Shown one piece after another: positions 56,775 through 64,000 of a DNA stretch of 64,000 nt (its first letter is position 1; every line of letters begins with the position of its first letter). The position numbers and the translations under genes are program-made. Location: the NCBI RefSeq assembly GCF_018784445.1, contig NZ_WQOH01000045.1, forward strand, positions 62,001-126,000, written 5' to 3'. This stretch comes from Gemmiger formicilis (lineage in GTDB: Bacteria > Bacillota > Clostridia > Oscillospirales > Ruminococcaceae). Below the pieces are notes generated by a model. That model had not been told where the DNA came from, made no database searches, and saw nothing but the letters and a program-made list of their open reading frames with translations.

Positions 56775-56912
56775 AAAAAAAGACTTATCCGCCCTAAAAC
56801 CGGGCAGATAAGTCTCGTCGTTTAAAGTTAAGCCAGAGCCAAGGCTCATTGTGTTGGCAGAACTGCGCCGCGGCTGCTCCACCGCTGCGCTGACTACTCC
56901 CTTATTGCTTTT
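56775..56912 (-). ncRNA. yybP-ykoY manganese riboswitch with terminator
   Basis: On the minus strand the leader contains GGGAGTAG near its 5' end (complement of 56894-56901), a GC-rich arm, AGCCTTGGCT and then ACGAGACTTAT, the order of conserved elements in yybP-ykoY RNAs. AGACTTATCTGCCC pairs with GGGCGGATAAGTCT followed by seven T (56775-56815). The CTTAT strand can pair either with ATAAG to close P1 or in the terminator. Mn2+ binding should therefore favour readthrough into mntP. Confidence 0.82.
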
Positions 56913-56915
56913 GGT

Positions 56916-56944
56916 AGTGTATCATACGCAGGAATGTTTGTCAA
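56916..56944 (-). promoter_or_regulatory. Promoter of the mntP riboswitch transcript
   Basis: Minus-strand TTGACA (56939-56944), 17 bases, TACACT (56916-56921). Transcription would start just at the riboswitch P1. Confidence 0.6.
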
Positions 56945-56973
56945 TACGTTAGAAATGGCTAATTCTTGCGATG

Positions 56974-57114
56974 AGGCTTCCCCCTCGGGGGAAGCTGTCC
57001 GCGAAGCGGACTGATGAGGCGCAACCTTGCCGTTATAGCCCATTTGTGTTTGACTGCGGTAAAACTGCCCCTCATCCGGCCCTTCGGGGCCACCTTCCCC
57101 CTCGGGAGAAGGCA
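56974..57114. repeat. Intergenic repeat, family B (B2)
   Basis: GGCTTCCCCCTCGGGGGAAG hairpin, CTGTCCGCGAAGCGGACTGA, then CCCCTCATCCGGCCCTTCGG and a closing CCTTCCCCCTCGGGAGAAGG hairpin. Confidence 0.78.
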
Positions 57115-57198
57115 AGGGACTTTAACTGTCTTGCATATTCCCCTATTTTAGAGTACAATATACACAAATCTGCAAATTTGCATCCCGGGGGAGTAACC

Positions 57199-58014
57199 AT
57201 GCAATATAAAGTTCTGGCGCTGGACCTTGACGGCACGCTGACCAATTCCGATAAAATCATCACGCCGCGCACCAAAGCGGCCTTGCAGGCGGCGGCCCAA
57301 AAGGGCGTCTGCATTGTGCTGGCCAGCGGGCGGCCCACCGTCGGCATTGAGCCGCTGGCCAAAGAGCTGGAACTGGAAAAATACGGTGGCTGCATTTTAA
57401 GCTATAACGGCGGCAAGATCATCGACTGCCAGACCGGCCAGACACTGGTGCAGCATGCCTTCCCGGCGGACCTCATCGAGCCGGTCTGTACCTTCAGCCG
57501 CTATTGGAACGTTGTGCCGTTGACCTACGACAAAAACGGCATCGTGACGGAGGACGCCGACGCGGCCTATGTAAAAGAGGAAGCCCGCATCAACAAAATT
57601 CCGGTGCGCCAGGTCGAAAACCTGCCCGCCGAAGTGACCTACCCGGTCAACAAGCTGCTGCTTACCGGTGACCCGGCGGATATGCCCCATGTTGAGGAAC
57701 TGATGCAGCAGGAGTTCGCGGGAAAGCTGTCCATCTGCCGCAGCGCACCGTTCTTCATTGAGACGATGCCCCTGGGCGTGGGCAAGGATACCTCGCTGGA
57801 AATCCTGCTGAGGGCCAAGGGCCTGACGCCCGCCAACCTGATGGCCTGCGGCGACGGCTGGAACGACCTGCCGATGATACGTCTGGCTGGTATGGGCGTC
57901 GCCATGGGCAACGCGCAGCCGCCGGTCAAGGCTGCCGCCGACTACCAGACCGCCGACAACGACCATGACGGCGTGGGCCTGGCAGTGGAAAAGTTTATTT
58001 TAGAGGAGGCGTGA
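57199..58014 (+). CDS. HAD-superfamily phosphatase, Cof type
   Basis: A 271-residue Cof-type HAD hydrolase. Motif I LALDLDGTLTNS (D9, D11), motif II VLASGRP, and motif IV CGDGWNDLPMI near residue 217. The frame is open through the upstream repeat, but GGGGGAG precedes ATG 57199 and family homology begins there. The exonuclease gene begins 3 bases after the stop. Substrate unknown, probably a sugar phosphate or pyridoxal phosphate-like compound. Confidence 0.9.
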   Translation: MQYKVLALDLDGTLTNSDKIITPRTKAALQAAAQKGVCIVLASGRPTVGIEPLAKELELEKYGGCILSYNGGKIIDCQTGQTLVQHAFPADLIEPVCTFSRYWNVVPLTYDKNGIVTEDADAAYVKEEARINKIPVRQVENLPAEVTYPVNKLLLTGDPADMPHVEELMQQEFAGKLSICRSAPFFIETMPLGVGKDTSLEILLRAKGLTPANLMACGDGWNDLPMIRLAGMGVAMGNAQPPVKAAADYQTADNDHDGVGLAVEKFILEEA

Positions 58015-58017
58015 GCC

Positions 58018-58965
58018 GTGAATCTGATTGTTTTTGATTTGGAGTGGAACATCGGCTACCAGCCGAAAACCTTCCTGTATCACGGCACAGAATTGACGCT
58101 GCGCGGTGAAATCATCCAGATCGGCGCGGTGCGCATCAACGCCCGGGGCGATGTGCTGGATACGTTTGAAGTCAACCTGCGCCCGCGCATCTTCCGCAAA
58201 TTGCAGCACCATATCGCCAAGGTCACCGGCCTGTCCCAGGGGGATTTGGACGCGGGCTTGCCGATGAAAGAGGGGCTGCAGAAGTTCCTGGACTGGGCCG
58301 GGCCGGACGCCGAGCTGGCCGAATGGGGACTGGACGACGTCCCGGTGCTGAAACAAAACCTGTTTTTGGTGGGCCTGGACGAGAATTGGCCCGATAAGTG
58401 GTACGATCTGCAGCGTATTTTCTTGCAGGCCTACCCCCGCAAGGAGGGCGAGGGCCTGACGCTGGAAAGTGTTGTGGACCGTTTGGGCATCCCGAAGGAG
58501 GAGCCATTCCACAATGCGCTGGACGATGCGCTTTACACGGCCAAGATCTGCCGCAAACTGCCGCTGGCCGAGGGCCTTGCCACCTACCCGACTGAGGAAG
58601 AACTGCTGACCGAAGCCCTGCTGGGCGCAGAAAAGACCGGCCGCGACGTAAAGCTCTTCATGAACCGGATGGAGCACGACGACTACCGTAATGAGCCGGA
58701 ACTGAACCAGGCCGCCTGCCCCGAATGCGGTGCGCCGCTGCAAAATGACGAGGTCTGGCTCAAACGCGGCAACACCGGGTATTTCACCCGGGCGACCTGC
58801 CCATGCTGCGGGCACTATTACCTGCGGTTCAAGCTCAGCCGCCGCGATGGTCTGCATTGGAGCTTTGCCCGCTGCATCGACCCCGCTACACCCGAATCCG
58901 ACGCCCGCTGGGACAAGCAGAAAGCCGCCCTGCTGGAACGAATGAAGAAAAAGGCGGAAAGATAA
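58018..58965 (+). CDS. DEDDh 3'-5' exonuclease with C-terminal zinc ribbon
   Basis: A 315-residue protein. Residues 1-190 are a DEDDh exonuclease domain: VFDLEW (D7, E9), GLDDVPVL in motif II, and HNALDD (H165, D170) in motif III. The C-terminal part has two cysteine pairs, CPEC (C234, C237) and TCPCC (C261, C264), forming a likely zinc ribbon, then a basic tail. RNase or DNase specificity cannot be told. It starts at GTG, 3 bases after the HAD gene, so it is translated with it. Confidence 0.82.
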   Translation: MNLIVFDLEWNIGYQPKTFLYHGTELTLRGEIIQIGAVRINARGDVLDTFEVNLRPRIFRKLQHHIAKVTGLSQGDLDAGLPMKEGLQKFLDWAGPDAELAEWGLDDVPVLKQNLFLVGLDENWPDKWYDLQRIFLQAYPRKEGEGLTLESVVDRLGIPKEEPFHNALDDALYTAKICRKLPLAEGLATYPTEEELLTEALLGAEKTGRDVKLFMNRMEHDDYRNEPELNQAACPECGAPLQNDEVWLKRGNTGYFTRATCPCCGHYYLRFKLSRRDGLHWSFARCIDPATPESDARWDKQKAALLERMKKKAER

Positions 58966-59010
58966 AAGGGCTGCCTGCGCCTTGGGAGAAAGCTTTTTTG
59001 CTGTACGCCC

Positions 59011-59039
59011 TTGACAAAACTGTGATTCTGGTCTATTCT
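59011..59039 (+). promoter_or_regulatory. Promoter of the LysR-family gene
   Basis: TTGACA (59011-59016), 17 bases, TATTCT (59034-59039). Confidence 0.6.
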
Positions 59040-59099
59040 TGATAAAAACGAAACACATTTTTTACAAAATTGCAAACATAGCAACATGAGAGGTAGAAC

Positions 59100-59960
59100 A
59101 TGGATACAGAACGCTGGCAGATTTTGTTGAGGGCCATTGACCGGGGCAGCCTGCGCGCGGCGGCGGATGAGATGGACGTTACTGTTTCAGGCATCAGCCG
59201 CAGCGTGGCAACGCTGGAAAAAGAACTTGGATTTTCGCTGCTGCACCGCGCAAAAAGCGGTGTGCAGCCCACCGAGGAATGCCGCCAGCTGTTGCCAACT
59301 GTGCGCGATCTGCTCTTTGCGCAGGAGCGTTTGGAGCAAACAGCCGCCAAGGTGCGCGGCGCAGACTGCGGCACCATCGTCATCGGCACGGCGTATAACT
59401 GCTATTATGAGTGGGTCACCCGGATGACGGCGGCGTTCCGCACCCGGCACCCCGGCGTGGCAGTGCGCATCGTCAACGGCACCAGCAGCGAGCTGGCCGA
59501 AATGGTCAAGGACCACCGCACGGATTTCTGCCTTATCAGCCGCCGCGACGGCCTGCCGGTCTGGCTGCCCATCCGCCAGGATGAGCTGCTGGTGCTGGTG
59601 CCCAAAAGCAACCCGCTGGCCGGTATGGACGCCGTCCCGGTGCAGCGCATGAAAACCGAGCCCTTCATCGAAAGCTACCCCGGCATGGAGACGGATATCA
59701 CGCTGCTGTTCGATAAGCTCAAGACCAAGCCGCACACGAGCTATTCCACCATGGACATCACGGCGACCTACGCCATGGTATCGGCGGGGCTGGGCATCAG
59801 CGTCAACAACGCCATCAACCACCAGCACGGCTACCCCGGCGTGGTGGAGCGCCCGATGGACCCGCCCCAGCTGATGGAGATTGGCCTTGCCTGCGGTGAG
59901 AACCTCGCCCCTGCCGCCCAGGCGTTTTTAGAGTTTGTAAAAACACGGATGCCGGAATAA
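59100..59960 (+). CDS. LysR-family transcriptional regulator
   Basis: A 286-residue regulator. N-terminal winged helix (WQILLRAIDRGSLRAAADEM, then VTVSGISRSVATLEKELGFSLLHR, residues 5-52) and a periplasmic-binding-protein-like effector domain from about residue 88. GAGAGG precedes the start. No divergent or adjacent target gene is evident: the upstream gene is on the same strand and the downstream DegV gene is convergent, so its regulon is elsewhere. Confidence 0.9.
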   Translation: MDTERWQILLRAIDRGSLRAAADEMDVTVSGISRSVATLEKELGFSLLHRAKSGVQPTEECRQLLPTVRDLLFAQERLEQTAAKVRGADCGTIVIGTAYNCYYEWVTRMTAAFRTRHPGVAVRIVNGTSSELAEMVKDHRTDFCLISRRDGLPVWLPIRQDELLVLVPKSNPLAGMDAVPVQRMKTEPFIESYPGMETDITLLFDKLKTKPHTSYSTMDITATYAMVSAGLGISVNNAINHQHGYPGVVERPMDPPQLMEIGLACGENLAPAAQAFLEFVKTRMPE

Positions 59961-59962
59961 AA

Positions 59963-60094
59963 AGCCTTCCTCCTCGGGGGAAGGCCGGATGAGGGGCGCG
60001 TCTGCCGTGCCACCCCCTAAAGGGGTGATGCTGGCAAACCCGCCCCTCATCAGTCAGCGGTCAAGCCGCTGACAGCTTCTCCTGCAGGAGAAGC
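59963..60094. repeat. Intergenic repeat, family B, inverted copy (B3)
   Basis: Contains GGCCGGATGAGGGGCG and, at its right end, CTGACAGCTTCTCCTGCAGG and AGAAGCC, the blocks of B1/B2 in reverse orientation. Confidence 0.72.
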
Positions 60095-60141
60095 CAAACC
60101 GCCCGGAAAGAAGCTGTTGCACTTCTTCCCGGACGGTTTGT
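60095..60141. terminator. Terminator between the LysR and DegV genes
   Basis: AAACCG, CCGG and AAGAAG pair with CTTCTT, CCGG and CGGTTT around a short loop, with T-rich right and A-rich left flanks. It can serve the minus-strand degV gene and the plus-strand gene. Confidence 0.75.
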
Positions 60142-60158
60142 TTTATATCTTAATAAAC

Positions 60159-60998
60159 TTAATACGTTATAATAATCCCTTGATCCTGCGCATAAAAACT
60201 GCACAGACCAGAGCAGGGCACGATGCGCACCGGGGCACCGGGCCACTTGGCGTCAATGCCGTGGTGCAGCAGCTGGGCGGCGGTCTGGTTGCCGCACTCG
60301 CTGATCAGCACAGGATGCACGCCGTCGTAGCCGTCCTCATCCATCTGCTCCAGAATCTTAGCCAGCACGCGGGTCTCGCCGCGCGTCTTGAAGTAGAAGT
60401 CAATTTTGCCGTCCGCTGTGCGCCGGCCCAGCACGCGCATGTTCAGGCGGCCTGCGATAAAGCCCACCACCTTGTTTACACGACCGTTCTTGGCCAGGTT
60501 GTCAAAGCTCGCCAGAGCAAACAGGATGTGGGTGTTCTCGGCAAACTTTTTCAGCGCAAAGCAGATATCATCAAATTCCTGATTCTCGCCGATCAGCTTG
60601 TTGGCCAGCTCGGCAGCACCGGCCAGCGCACCGGAACAGCTCAGGGTGTCCAGCACGAAAATCTTCTTTTCGGGGTGCTCTTCCAACACCATCGTGCGTG
60701 CGGCCATGGCGGCGTTGTAGCTGCCGGACAGATTGCTGCTGATGGTAAAGGCAAACACGTTGTCCGCCTGCAAAAAATACTCGGCCCATTCCTCGGGGCT
60801 GGGGCAGGCGGTGGTGCTGGCACCATTGTAGTCGGTCATAGCCTGCAGCATCTGATGGGTGTTCAGCGTGGGCAGGTCAACGTACTCGCGTTCGCCTACA
60901 CGGATTTTAAACGGTACAAGGGCAAACTGCACGCCCGGCGCGGGGCGCTCCAACTCGCGGATCTCGCAGGAACTATCGGATACGATCATCCATGCCAT
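60159..60998 (-). CDS. DegV-family fatty-acid-binding protein
   Basis: A 279-residue DegV protein. VSDSSCEI opens the first domain, ASTTACPSPEEW and FTISSNLSGSYNAA give the conserved Thr/Ser residues that hold a fatty-acid carboxylate, and VLDTLSCSGA follows. In related bacteria these proteins present exogenous fatty acids to the FakA kinase. No fakA is in the window. Monocistronic. Confidence 0.92.
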   Translation of the reverse strand: MAWMIVSDSSCEIRELERPAPGVQFALVPFKIRVGEREYVDLPTLNTHQMLQAMTDYNGASTTACPSPEEWAEYFLQADNVFAFTISSNLSGSYNAAMAARTMVLEEHPEKKIFVLDTLSCSGALAGAAELANKLIGENQEFDDICFALKKFAENTHILFALASFDNLAKNGRVNKVVGFIAGRLNMRVLGRRTADGKIDFYFKTRGETRVLAKILEQMDEDGYDGVHPVLISECGNQTAAQLLHHGIDAKWPGAPVRIVPCSGLCSFYAQDQGIIITY

Positions 60999-61129
60999 AG
61001 GGCAGGACCTCCGTTCTGTGATAATTGGTCACGGTTATTCTTACCTACATTATAGAGGCACAGAGGAAAAGCGTCAAGTTTATTTTTGCGGCAGATCCCG
61101 CCCGGCTCTGTAAAATTTTGCGGGCCCAC

Positions 61130-61158
61130 TTGTACCTGTGCGGATTGTGGCGTATAAT
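61130..61158 (+). promoter_or_regulatory. Promoter of the SGNH hydrolase gene
   Basis: TTGTAC (61130-61135), 17 bases, TATAAT (61153-61158), 37 bases before the start codon. Confidence 0.7.
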
Positions 61159-61195
61159 AACCATATATGTTTTTGAGATAAAGATGGGAGCTTCT

Positions 61196-62203
61196 ATGGC
61201 TGATTTCTATACCTACCGCAATGAGGTCGCCAGCAAACGGCGCAAGCGGAAAATGTTTCTGGTGCTCATCGTAATTTTGGCGCTGCTCTGCGCTGGGGCT
61301 GGGTTCTTCTGGTTCAAGAACAGCGGCACGCCTGCGCCCGCCGCCTCGGCAGAGCTGGCGGCCGCCACGCCGGAGACCGCTCCCACGGCCACCGAGGCAC
61401 CGACCGCTACGCCCGCCGCCATCGCCGAGCCGCAGCGCATCGTGCAGGCTGTGGATACCGCCGTGTGGGACAAGTCCGACGCCGTTGAACAGACCATCGA
61501 CACCGAATACCTGAACACCGACCATCGCATGGTGGCTGTGCCGATGCTGGGCACTGTGACGAAGGACTACTTCAACACCGTGACCTTCGCGGGGGACAGC
61601 ATTGCCTCGGGCCTGGGCATTTACAGCACCGGCTACAACAACGCCCACTATGCGACCTACGTCAGCGCGGGCGTGCAGACCTTTGTCAACAACGTCAGCG
61701 TCAAGAACGCCGTCACCGGCACGACGGAAACACCGATGGAGACCATCGTCTCCAGCCAGCCGGACTACCTCTACATCCTTGTCGGCACCAACAACCTTGT
61801 TGTGCAGGGCAGTGAGGACAGCTTCCTTGCCTACTATGAGCGCCTGATCGATATGCTGCGAGAACAGCTTGACCCCGGCGTCAAGTTCTACATCCAGGCC
61901 ATCCCCGGCGTGCAGGAGGATGTTGTGGCATCCAAGCCCGGCCTGGACAACACCCGCATTGCCACCGTCAATGACCTGCTGGCCAATATGGCGCTGCGCA
62001 AGGGCTGCTACTACATCAACATCCGCGAGGTGTTGACCAACCCCGCCGACGGCAGTCAGATCGATGATTATGCCACCAAGGACGGCGTGCACTTCAACGC
62101 CGCAGGCTACCACGCCTGGGCAGATTACCTGGCGACCCACACGGTCTGGAACCGCCGCAGCGTGTACAGCGGCGAGAACCCCTACTATATTTACGGAGCG
62201 TAA
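61196..62203 (+). CDS. Membrane-anchored SGNH/GDSL hydrolase-like protein
   Basis: A 335-residue protein with a basic N-terminus, one membrane helix at about residues 21-41, and an Ala/Pro/Thr-rich linker (about 44-80). The extracytoplasmic SGNH domain has block I TFAGDSIASGLG, block III VGTNNL and block V KDGVHFNAAGYHAW (Asp and His of the triad). It probably deacylates a cell-wall or surface glycan; the substrate is unknown. The ATG at 61196 has GGGAG upstream; 61184 is a less likely start. Confidence 0.83.
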   Translation: MADFYTYRNEVASKRRKRKMFLVLIVILALLCAGAGFFWFKNSGTPAPAASAELAAATPETAPTATEAPTATPAAIAEPQRIVQAVDTAVWDKSDAVEQTIDTEYLNTDHRMVAVPMLGTVTKDYFNTVTFAGDSIASGLGIYSTGYNNAHYATYVSAGVQTFVNNVSVKNAVTGTTETPMETIVSSQPDYLYILVGTNNLVVQGSEDSFLAYYERLIDMLREQLDPGVKFYIQAIPGVQEDVVASKPGLDNTRIATVNDLLANMALRKGCYYINIREVLTNPADGSQIDDYATKDGVHFNAAGYHAWADYLATHTVWNRRSVYSGENPYYIYGA

Positions 62204-62225
62204 AAAACTTTTTTAAATTACACAA

Positions 62226-62269
62226 ACCCCGTGCAAGGTGTAAAAAGTACCTTGCAGGGGGCTTTTTTT
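62226..62269 (+). terminator. Intrinsic terminator of the SGNH hydrolase gene
   Basis: TGCAAGGT pairs with ACCTTGCA, extended by CCCC/GGGG, then GCTTTTTTT. Confidence 0.88.
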
Positions 62270-62365
62270 GTACAAAGGTCCGAAAAACAGCCCGTTTTAT
62301 GTCGAACTTGTACAAAAGCGGCGGGTAACATACGAAAATTTTAGCAGAATATTACACAAAAGACC

Positions 62366-62394
62366 TTGAAATTCCTTTTCAAAACAGGTAATAT
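62366..62394 (+). promoter_or_regulatory. Promoter of glgB
   Basis: TTGAAA (62366-62371), 17 bases, TAATAT (62389-62394). Confidence 0.6.
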
Positions 62395-62462
62395 AGATAC
62401 AGAGATTATACAGAGTCGGTGTACTGTATCGCGTACAGCACCGCTCAAAAGGGGAGATTACG

Positions 62463-64000
62463 TTGAAACAGCGCAAAGAAACGCCAAATAGCTCCGATCT
62501 GCCCATTTATCTGTTTAAACAGGGCAACAATCAGGAAGCTTACCGCTACTTTGGCGCCCATCTGTGTGAGCAGAATGGGGAGGCCGGCGTGGTGTTCCGC
62601 GTTTGGGCACCGCACGCCAAGGCCGTTTCCATCGTGGGCGACTTCAACAGCTGGACACCCGGCGAACACCCGATGGAAAAAGTCACGGACGGCATCTGGG
62701 AACGGTTCGTACCCGGCATCAAACAGTTTGATGTCTACAAATACTGCATCACCAGCCCGGCAGATGAACTGGTCTACAAGGCCGACCCCTACGCATTCCA
62801 CACCGAGACCCGCCCCTCCAACGGCAGCAAGGTCTATGATATCGAGGGCTACACCTGGGGCGACGCCGCCTGGGTCAAGGACGAGGACAAGCGGGATGTC
62901 ATCAACAGCCCGATGTCCATTTATGAATTGCAGGCCGGCAGCTGGAAGATGAAGGATCCCGACAACGGCGTACCCTATAATTACGCCGAGCTGGCCGACG
63001 AACTGATCCCTTACATAAAGGATATGGGCTACACCCATGTGGAGCTGCTGCCCATCACTGAGTATCCCTTCGACGGCAGCTGGGGCTATCAGGTCACCGG
63101 TTACTTTGCCCCCACCAGCCGTTACGGCACGCCCAAGGACTTCATGACCTTCGTGGATAAGCTCCACCAGGCAGGCATCGGCGTCATTCTGGACTGGGTC
63201 CCGGCCCACTTCCCGAAGGATGGCTACGGCCTGTATATGTTCGACGGCGCGCCCTGCTATGAGGACCCCAATCCCCGCCGTGGTGAGCACAAAGAGTGGG
63301 GCACGATGGTCTTTAACTACGGCATGAAGGAAGTCGAGAGCTTCCTGATTTCCAGCGCCATGTTCTGGGTCGACCACTACCACATCGACGGTCTGCGTGT
63401 GGACGCCGTAGCCAGTATGCTCTATCTCGACTACAACCGCAAGGATGGCGAGTGGGAGCAGAACGTCAAGGGCGGCAAGGAAAACCTGGAGGCCATCGCC
63501 TTCCTGCAAAAGCTGAACACTGCCATTTTGGGCCGCTACCCCCACAAAATGATGATCGCCGAGGAATCCACCGCCTGGCCGCTGGTCACAAAGCCTGCGT
63601 CCGATGGCGGCCTGGGTTTCAACTTCAAGTGGAACATGGGCTGGATGAACGATATGCTCAGCTACATGAAGACTGACCCGCTCTTCCGTGCAGGCAACCA
63701 CGGCAAGGTCACCTTCAGCTTCTTCTACGCGTTCAGCGAGAATTTTGTCCTGCCCATCAGCCACGACGAGGTCGTGCATGGAAAGTGCAGCCTGCTGAAC
63801 AAGATGCCCGGCGACTACGAAGAAAAGTTTGCGAACCTGCGCACTTTCTTTGGCTATATGATGGCCCACCCCGGTAAGAAGCTGCTCTTTATGGGCCAGG
63901 ACTTCGGCCAGTTTATCGAGTGGGACGAGAAAAAGCAGCTGGATTGGATGCTGCTGAGCTATGACAAGCACCGCGAGCTGCAAGGCTACGTGAAAGACTT
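62463..64000 (+). CDS. glgB: 1,4-alpha-glucan branching enzyme (3' end beyond window)
   Basis: The first 512 codons of a GH13 branching enzyme, which makes alpha-1,6 branches in glycogen. An N-terminal CBM48 domain ([20 protein letters not shown], residues 44-63) precedes the barrel. Catalytic residues are D314 ([11 protein letters not shown]), E367 (IAEEST) and D435 (SHDEVVHGK), and [16 protein letters not shown] is the typical GlgB segment. It starts at TTG 62463 after GGGGAG with 7-base spacing. The gene runs off the window edge; other glg genes would be expected beyond it. Confidence 0.95.
   Translation, partial: MKQRKETPNSSDLPIYLFKQGNNQEAYRYFGAHLCEQNGEAGVVFRVWAPHAKAVSIVGDFNSWTPGEHPMEKVTDGIWERFVPGIKQFDVYKYCITSPADELVYKADPYAFHTETRPSNGSKVYDIEGYTWGDAAWVKDEDKRDVINSPMSIYELQAGSWKMKDPDNGVPYNYAELADELIPYIKDMGYTHVELLPITEYPFDGSWGYQVTGYFAPTSRYGTPKDFMTFVDKLHQAGIGVILDWVPAHFPKDGYGLYMFDGAPCYEDPNPRRGEHKEWGTMVFNYGMKEVESFLISSAMFWVDHYHIDGLRVDAVASMLYLDYNRKDGEWEQNVKGGKENLEAIAFLQKLNTAILGRYPHKMMIAEESTAWPLVTKPASDGGLGFNFKWNMGWMNDMLSYMKTDPLFRAGNHGKVTFSFFYAFSENFVLPISHDEVVHGKCSLLNKMPGDYEEKFANLRTFFGYMMAHPGKKLLFMGQDFGQFIEWDEKKQLDWMLLSYDKHRELQGYVKD

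Overview
The window is 64 kb of a GC-rich, densely coding bacterial chromosome. Strong AGGAGG-type ribosome sites, TTGACA/TATAAT promoters with 17-bp spacing, a leucine T-box, a CIRCE element, CarD, Spx/ArsC, Rex, SdpR/SdpI and DegV proteins all point to Firmicutes, class Clostridia. The high GC, the gene set and the dense GTAG-bounded intergenic palindromes suggest the Oscillospiraceae (Faecalibacterium / Gemmiger / Subdoligranulum type). That genus-level guess is inference.

Layout. 1-10940: information processing. The window opens inside rpoC, then an ArsC/Spx-like protein, oligoendopeptidase F and a secreted Ala-rich repeat protein, then rpsL-rpsG-fusA and tuf. 11160-14438: an amino-acid ABC transporter operon (two permeases, ATPase, CjaA-like binding protein) behind a 25-codon Cys-rich leader peptide and an attenuator hairpin; cysteine or cystine is the likely substrate. 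14691-23744: a pectin locus: pectinesterase, TIM-barrel isomerase, GH105 and GH28 in one operon, a divergent AraC regulator, and a sugar ABC importer (binding protein plus two permeases, no ATPase). None of the four enzymes has a signal peptide, so oligosaccharides are probably imported and then cleaved inside the cell. 24205-32475: tdk, rex, a ClpP/TepA-like protease, a PadR-HAAS pair, guaB, a HAD phosphatase and a Wzy-like membrane protein. 32707-37819: leuA-leuC-leuD-leuB under a T-box. 37961-38989: a PadR regulator with a membrane protein. 39210-49749: a ten-gene surface-polysaccharide operon on the minus strand, from UDP-L-FucNAc synthesis (capE, capF, capG) through glycosyltransferases to three acylation functions. 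49922-64000: pepT, a CarD-like protein, SdpR/SdpI, clpB with CIRCE, mntP behind a manganese (yybP-ykoY) riboswitch, a HAD phosphatase, a DEDDh exonuclease with a zinc ribbon, a LysR regulator, DegV, a membrane-anchored SGNH hydrolase, and the first 512 codons of glgB.

Two themes run through the window. First, much of the regulation can be read directly from sequence: Cys-leader attenuation, Leu T-box, Mn riboswitch, CIRCE, and operators of two PadR and one ArsR regulators. Second, intergenic gaps, including gaps inside the leu, cysteine-transport and polysaccharide operons, carry a family of GTAG...CTAC inverted units in two size classes (86 bp and about 52 bp). Their hairpin stems change by compensatory substitution. 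They look like REP/BIME elements. No rRNA, tRNA, CRISPR array, prophage or transposase gene was seen.
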